Shown here: one piece after another, positions 5,098 to 5,255 of the stretch
How positions within the stretch are numbered: the first letter of the stretch is position 1
Layout of the letters: each line of letters begins with the position of its first letter
Source: Paracoccus sp. (in: a-proteobacteria)
GTDB lineage: Bacteria; Pseudomonadota; Alphaproteobacteria; Rhodobacterales; Rhodobacteraceae
NCBI GenBank assembly: GCA_018056045.1
Contig: JAGPGI010000224.1
Location: 1-5,255, forward strand
Reading direction: 5' to 3'
DNA: 5,255 nt
Notes under the pieces: model-generated
The model's database searches: none
The model's input: the letters and a program-made list of their open reading frames with translations, nothing else
What the model was told of the DNA's origin: nothing
Position numbers and translations under genes: made by a program

Positions 5098-5107
5098 TGA
5101 CGCGTCA
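5098..5107. promoter_or_regulatory. Perfect 10-bp palindrome, possible operator
   Basis: TGACGCGTCA reads the same on both strands and lies 24 bases upstream of the ATG of the 55-residue membrane gene, where a repressor could act. On the minus strand it overlaps the only candidate -10 (CATATT, with a poor TTTTCC as -35). The regulator is unknown. Confidence 0.3.
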
Positions 5108-5119
5108 CGCCGGATCGGA

Positions 5120-5141
5120 AAAGGCCTCGCTTTGGGCTTTT
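5120..5141. other. Terminator-like hairpin between divergent genes
   Basis: AAAGGCC (5120-5126) pairs with GGCTTTT (5135-5141), including one G-U pair, around an 8-base loop. The A-rich and T-rich arms make it look like a bidirectional intrinsic terminator, but the G/C part is only 3 bp. Its place upstream of two divergent starts is odd for a terminator; it may stop stray transcription or be chance. Confidence 0.2.
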
Positions 5142-5201
5142 GCAGCCATAACGCGACGAAAGCGGTCTAAAATCGCTGAAACGGCTCTGTCTCTGGTGTG
5201 T

Positions 5202-5216
5202 GTTCTTGTAATGTTC
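5202..5216 (+). promoter_or_regulatory. LexA-binding SOS box (GTTC-N7-GTTC)
   Basis: GTTC (5202-5205), seven bases, GTTC (5213-5216) is an exact match to the alphaproteobacterial LexA operator, a direct repeat unlike the palindromic box of E. coli. It lies 12 bases before the ATG at 5229. The spacer contains TGTAAT (5207-5212, 5 of 6 to the -10 consensus), so bound LexA would cover the promoter, the expected geometry for repression lifted after DNA damage. No good -35 is visible. Confidence 0.75.
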
Positions 5217-5228
5217 TAGATTGGTGGC

Positions 5229-5255
5229 ATGACCCTGCCGCCCCGAAACCCCGAT
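5229..5255 (+). CDS. Start of an SOS-box-controlled gene (nine codons visible)
   Basis: ATG at 5229 opens a frame that reaches the window edge, reading MTLPPRNPD. The residues are too few to name the product. The LexA box directly upstream, with a candidate -10 inside it, implies a DNA-damage-induced gene, for example a repair nuclease, translesion polymerase or helicase. The leader would be only about 10 bases and the single purine-rich patch (GGTGG, 5223-5227) is too close to the ATG to be a normal Shine-Dalgarno, so translation may be almost leaderless. A start further downstream outside the window cannot be excluded. Confidence 0.55.

Noticed and set aside
1..5255. Search for tRNA, rRNA, CRISPR arrays, insertion-sequence ends and attachment sites
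   Set aside because: No regularly spaced repeats, transposase-like reading frames, terminal inverted repeats with target duplications or tRNA-like cloverleaf segments were noticed by eye.

Overview
The window looks like chromosomal DNA of a high-GC alphaproteobacterium, most likely a Paracoccus-like member of the Rhodobacteraceae. I infer this from strong G/C bias at third codon positions, from the character of the encoded proteins as recalled from memory, and from a perfect GTTC-N7-GTTC motif, the LexA box form typical of Alphaproteobacteria. No mobile element, tRNA, rRNA or CRISPR array is visible. Genes are tightly packed and there is no stretch above about 170 bases without a supported feature.

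Left part (1-1522, minus strand): three genes probably form one unit, read right to left. They are a HAD-family pyrimidine 5'-nucleotidase (836-1522), a 64-residue two-helix membrane protein (612-806), and the first 201 codons of a UbiH/UbiF-type flavin monooxygenase of ubiquinone synthesis (604 to the window edge). The monooxygenase is truncated by the window, not by mutation.

Middle part (1588-3502, plus strand): a GntR/FadR-type regulator with an FCD ligand domain, an AlkA/MAG-type DNA-3-methyladenine glycosylase and a phospholipase/carboxylesterase-family alpha/beta hydrolase are joined by two 4-base stop/start overlaps (GTGA and ATGA). They are almost certainly co-transcribed and translationally coupled. 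After them come a strong inverted repeat (3520-3543) and an unrecognised 36-codon ORF (3577-3687) with a very good ribosome binding site, coding for a hydrophobic segment with an Arg/Lys-rich tail.

Right part (3713-5255): a VOC/glyoxalase-fold protein (3713-4135, minus) diverges from an HNH endonuclease (4300-4893, plus) that has a near-consensus sigma70 promoter. A 55-residue two-helix membrane protein (4907-5074, minus) converges on the HNH gene. At the right edge only nine codons of a new plus-strand gene are seen (ATG at 5229). The LexA box lies 12 bases before that ATG, so the gene is probably part of the SOS regulon. With the glycosylase and the HNH nuclease, the window has a modest DNA-repair flavour, but nothing in it is clearly a new multi-gene system. 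The best leads are the SOS-box gene at the edge and the 36-residue microprotein.
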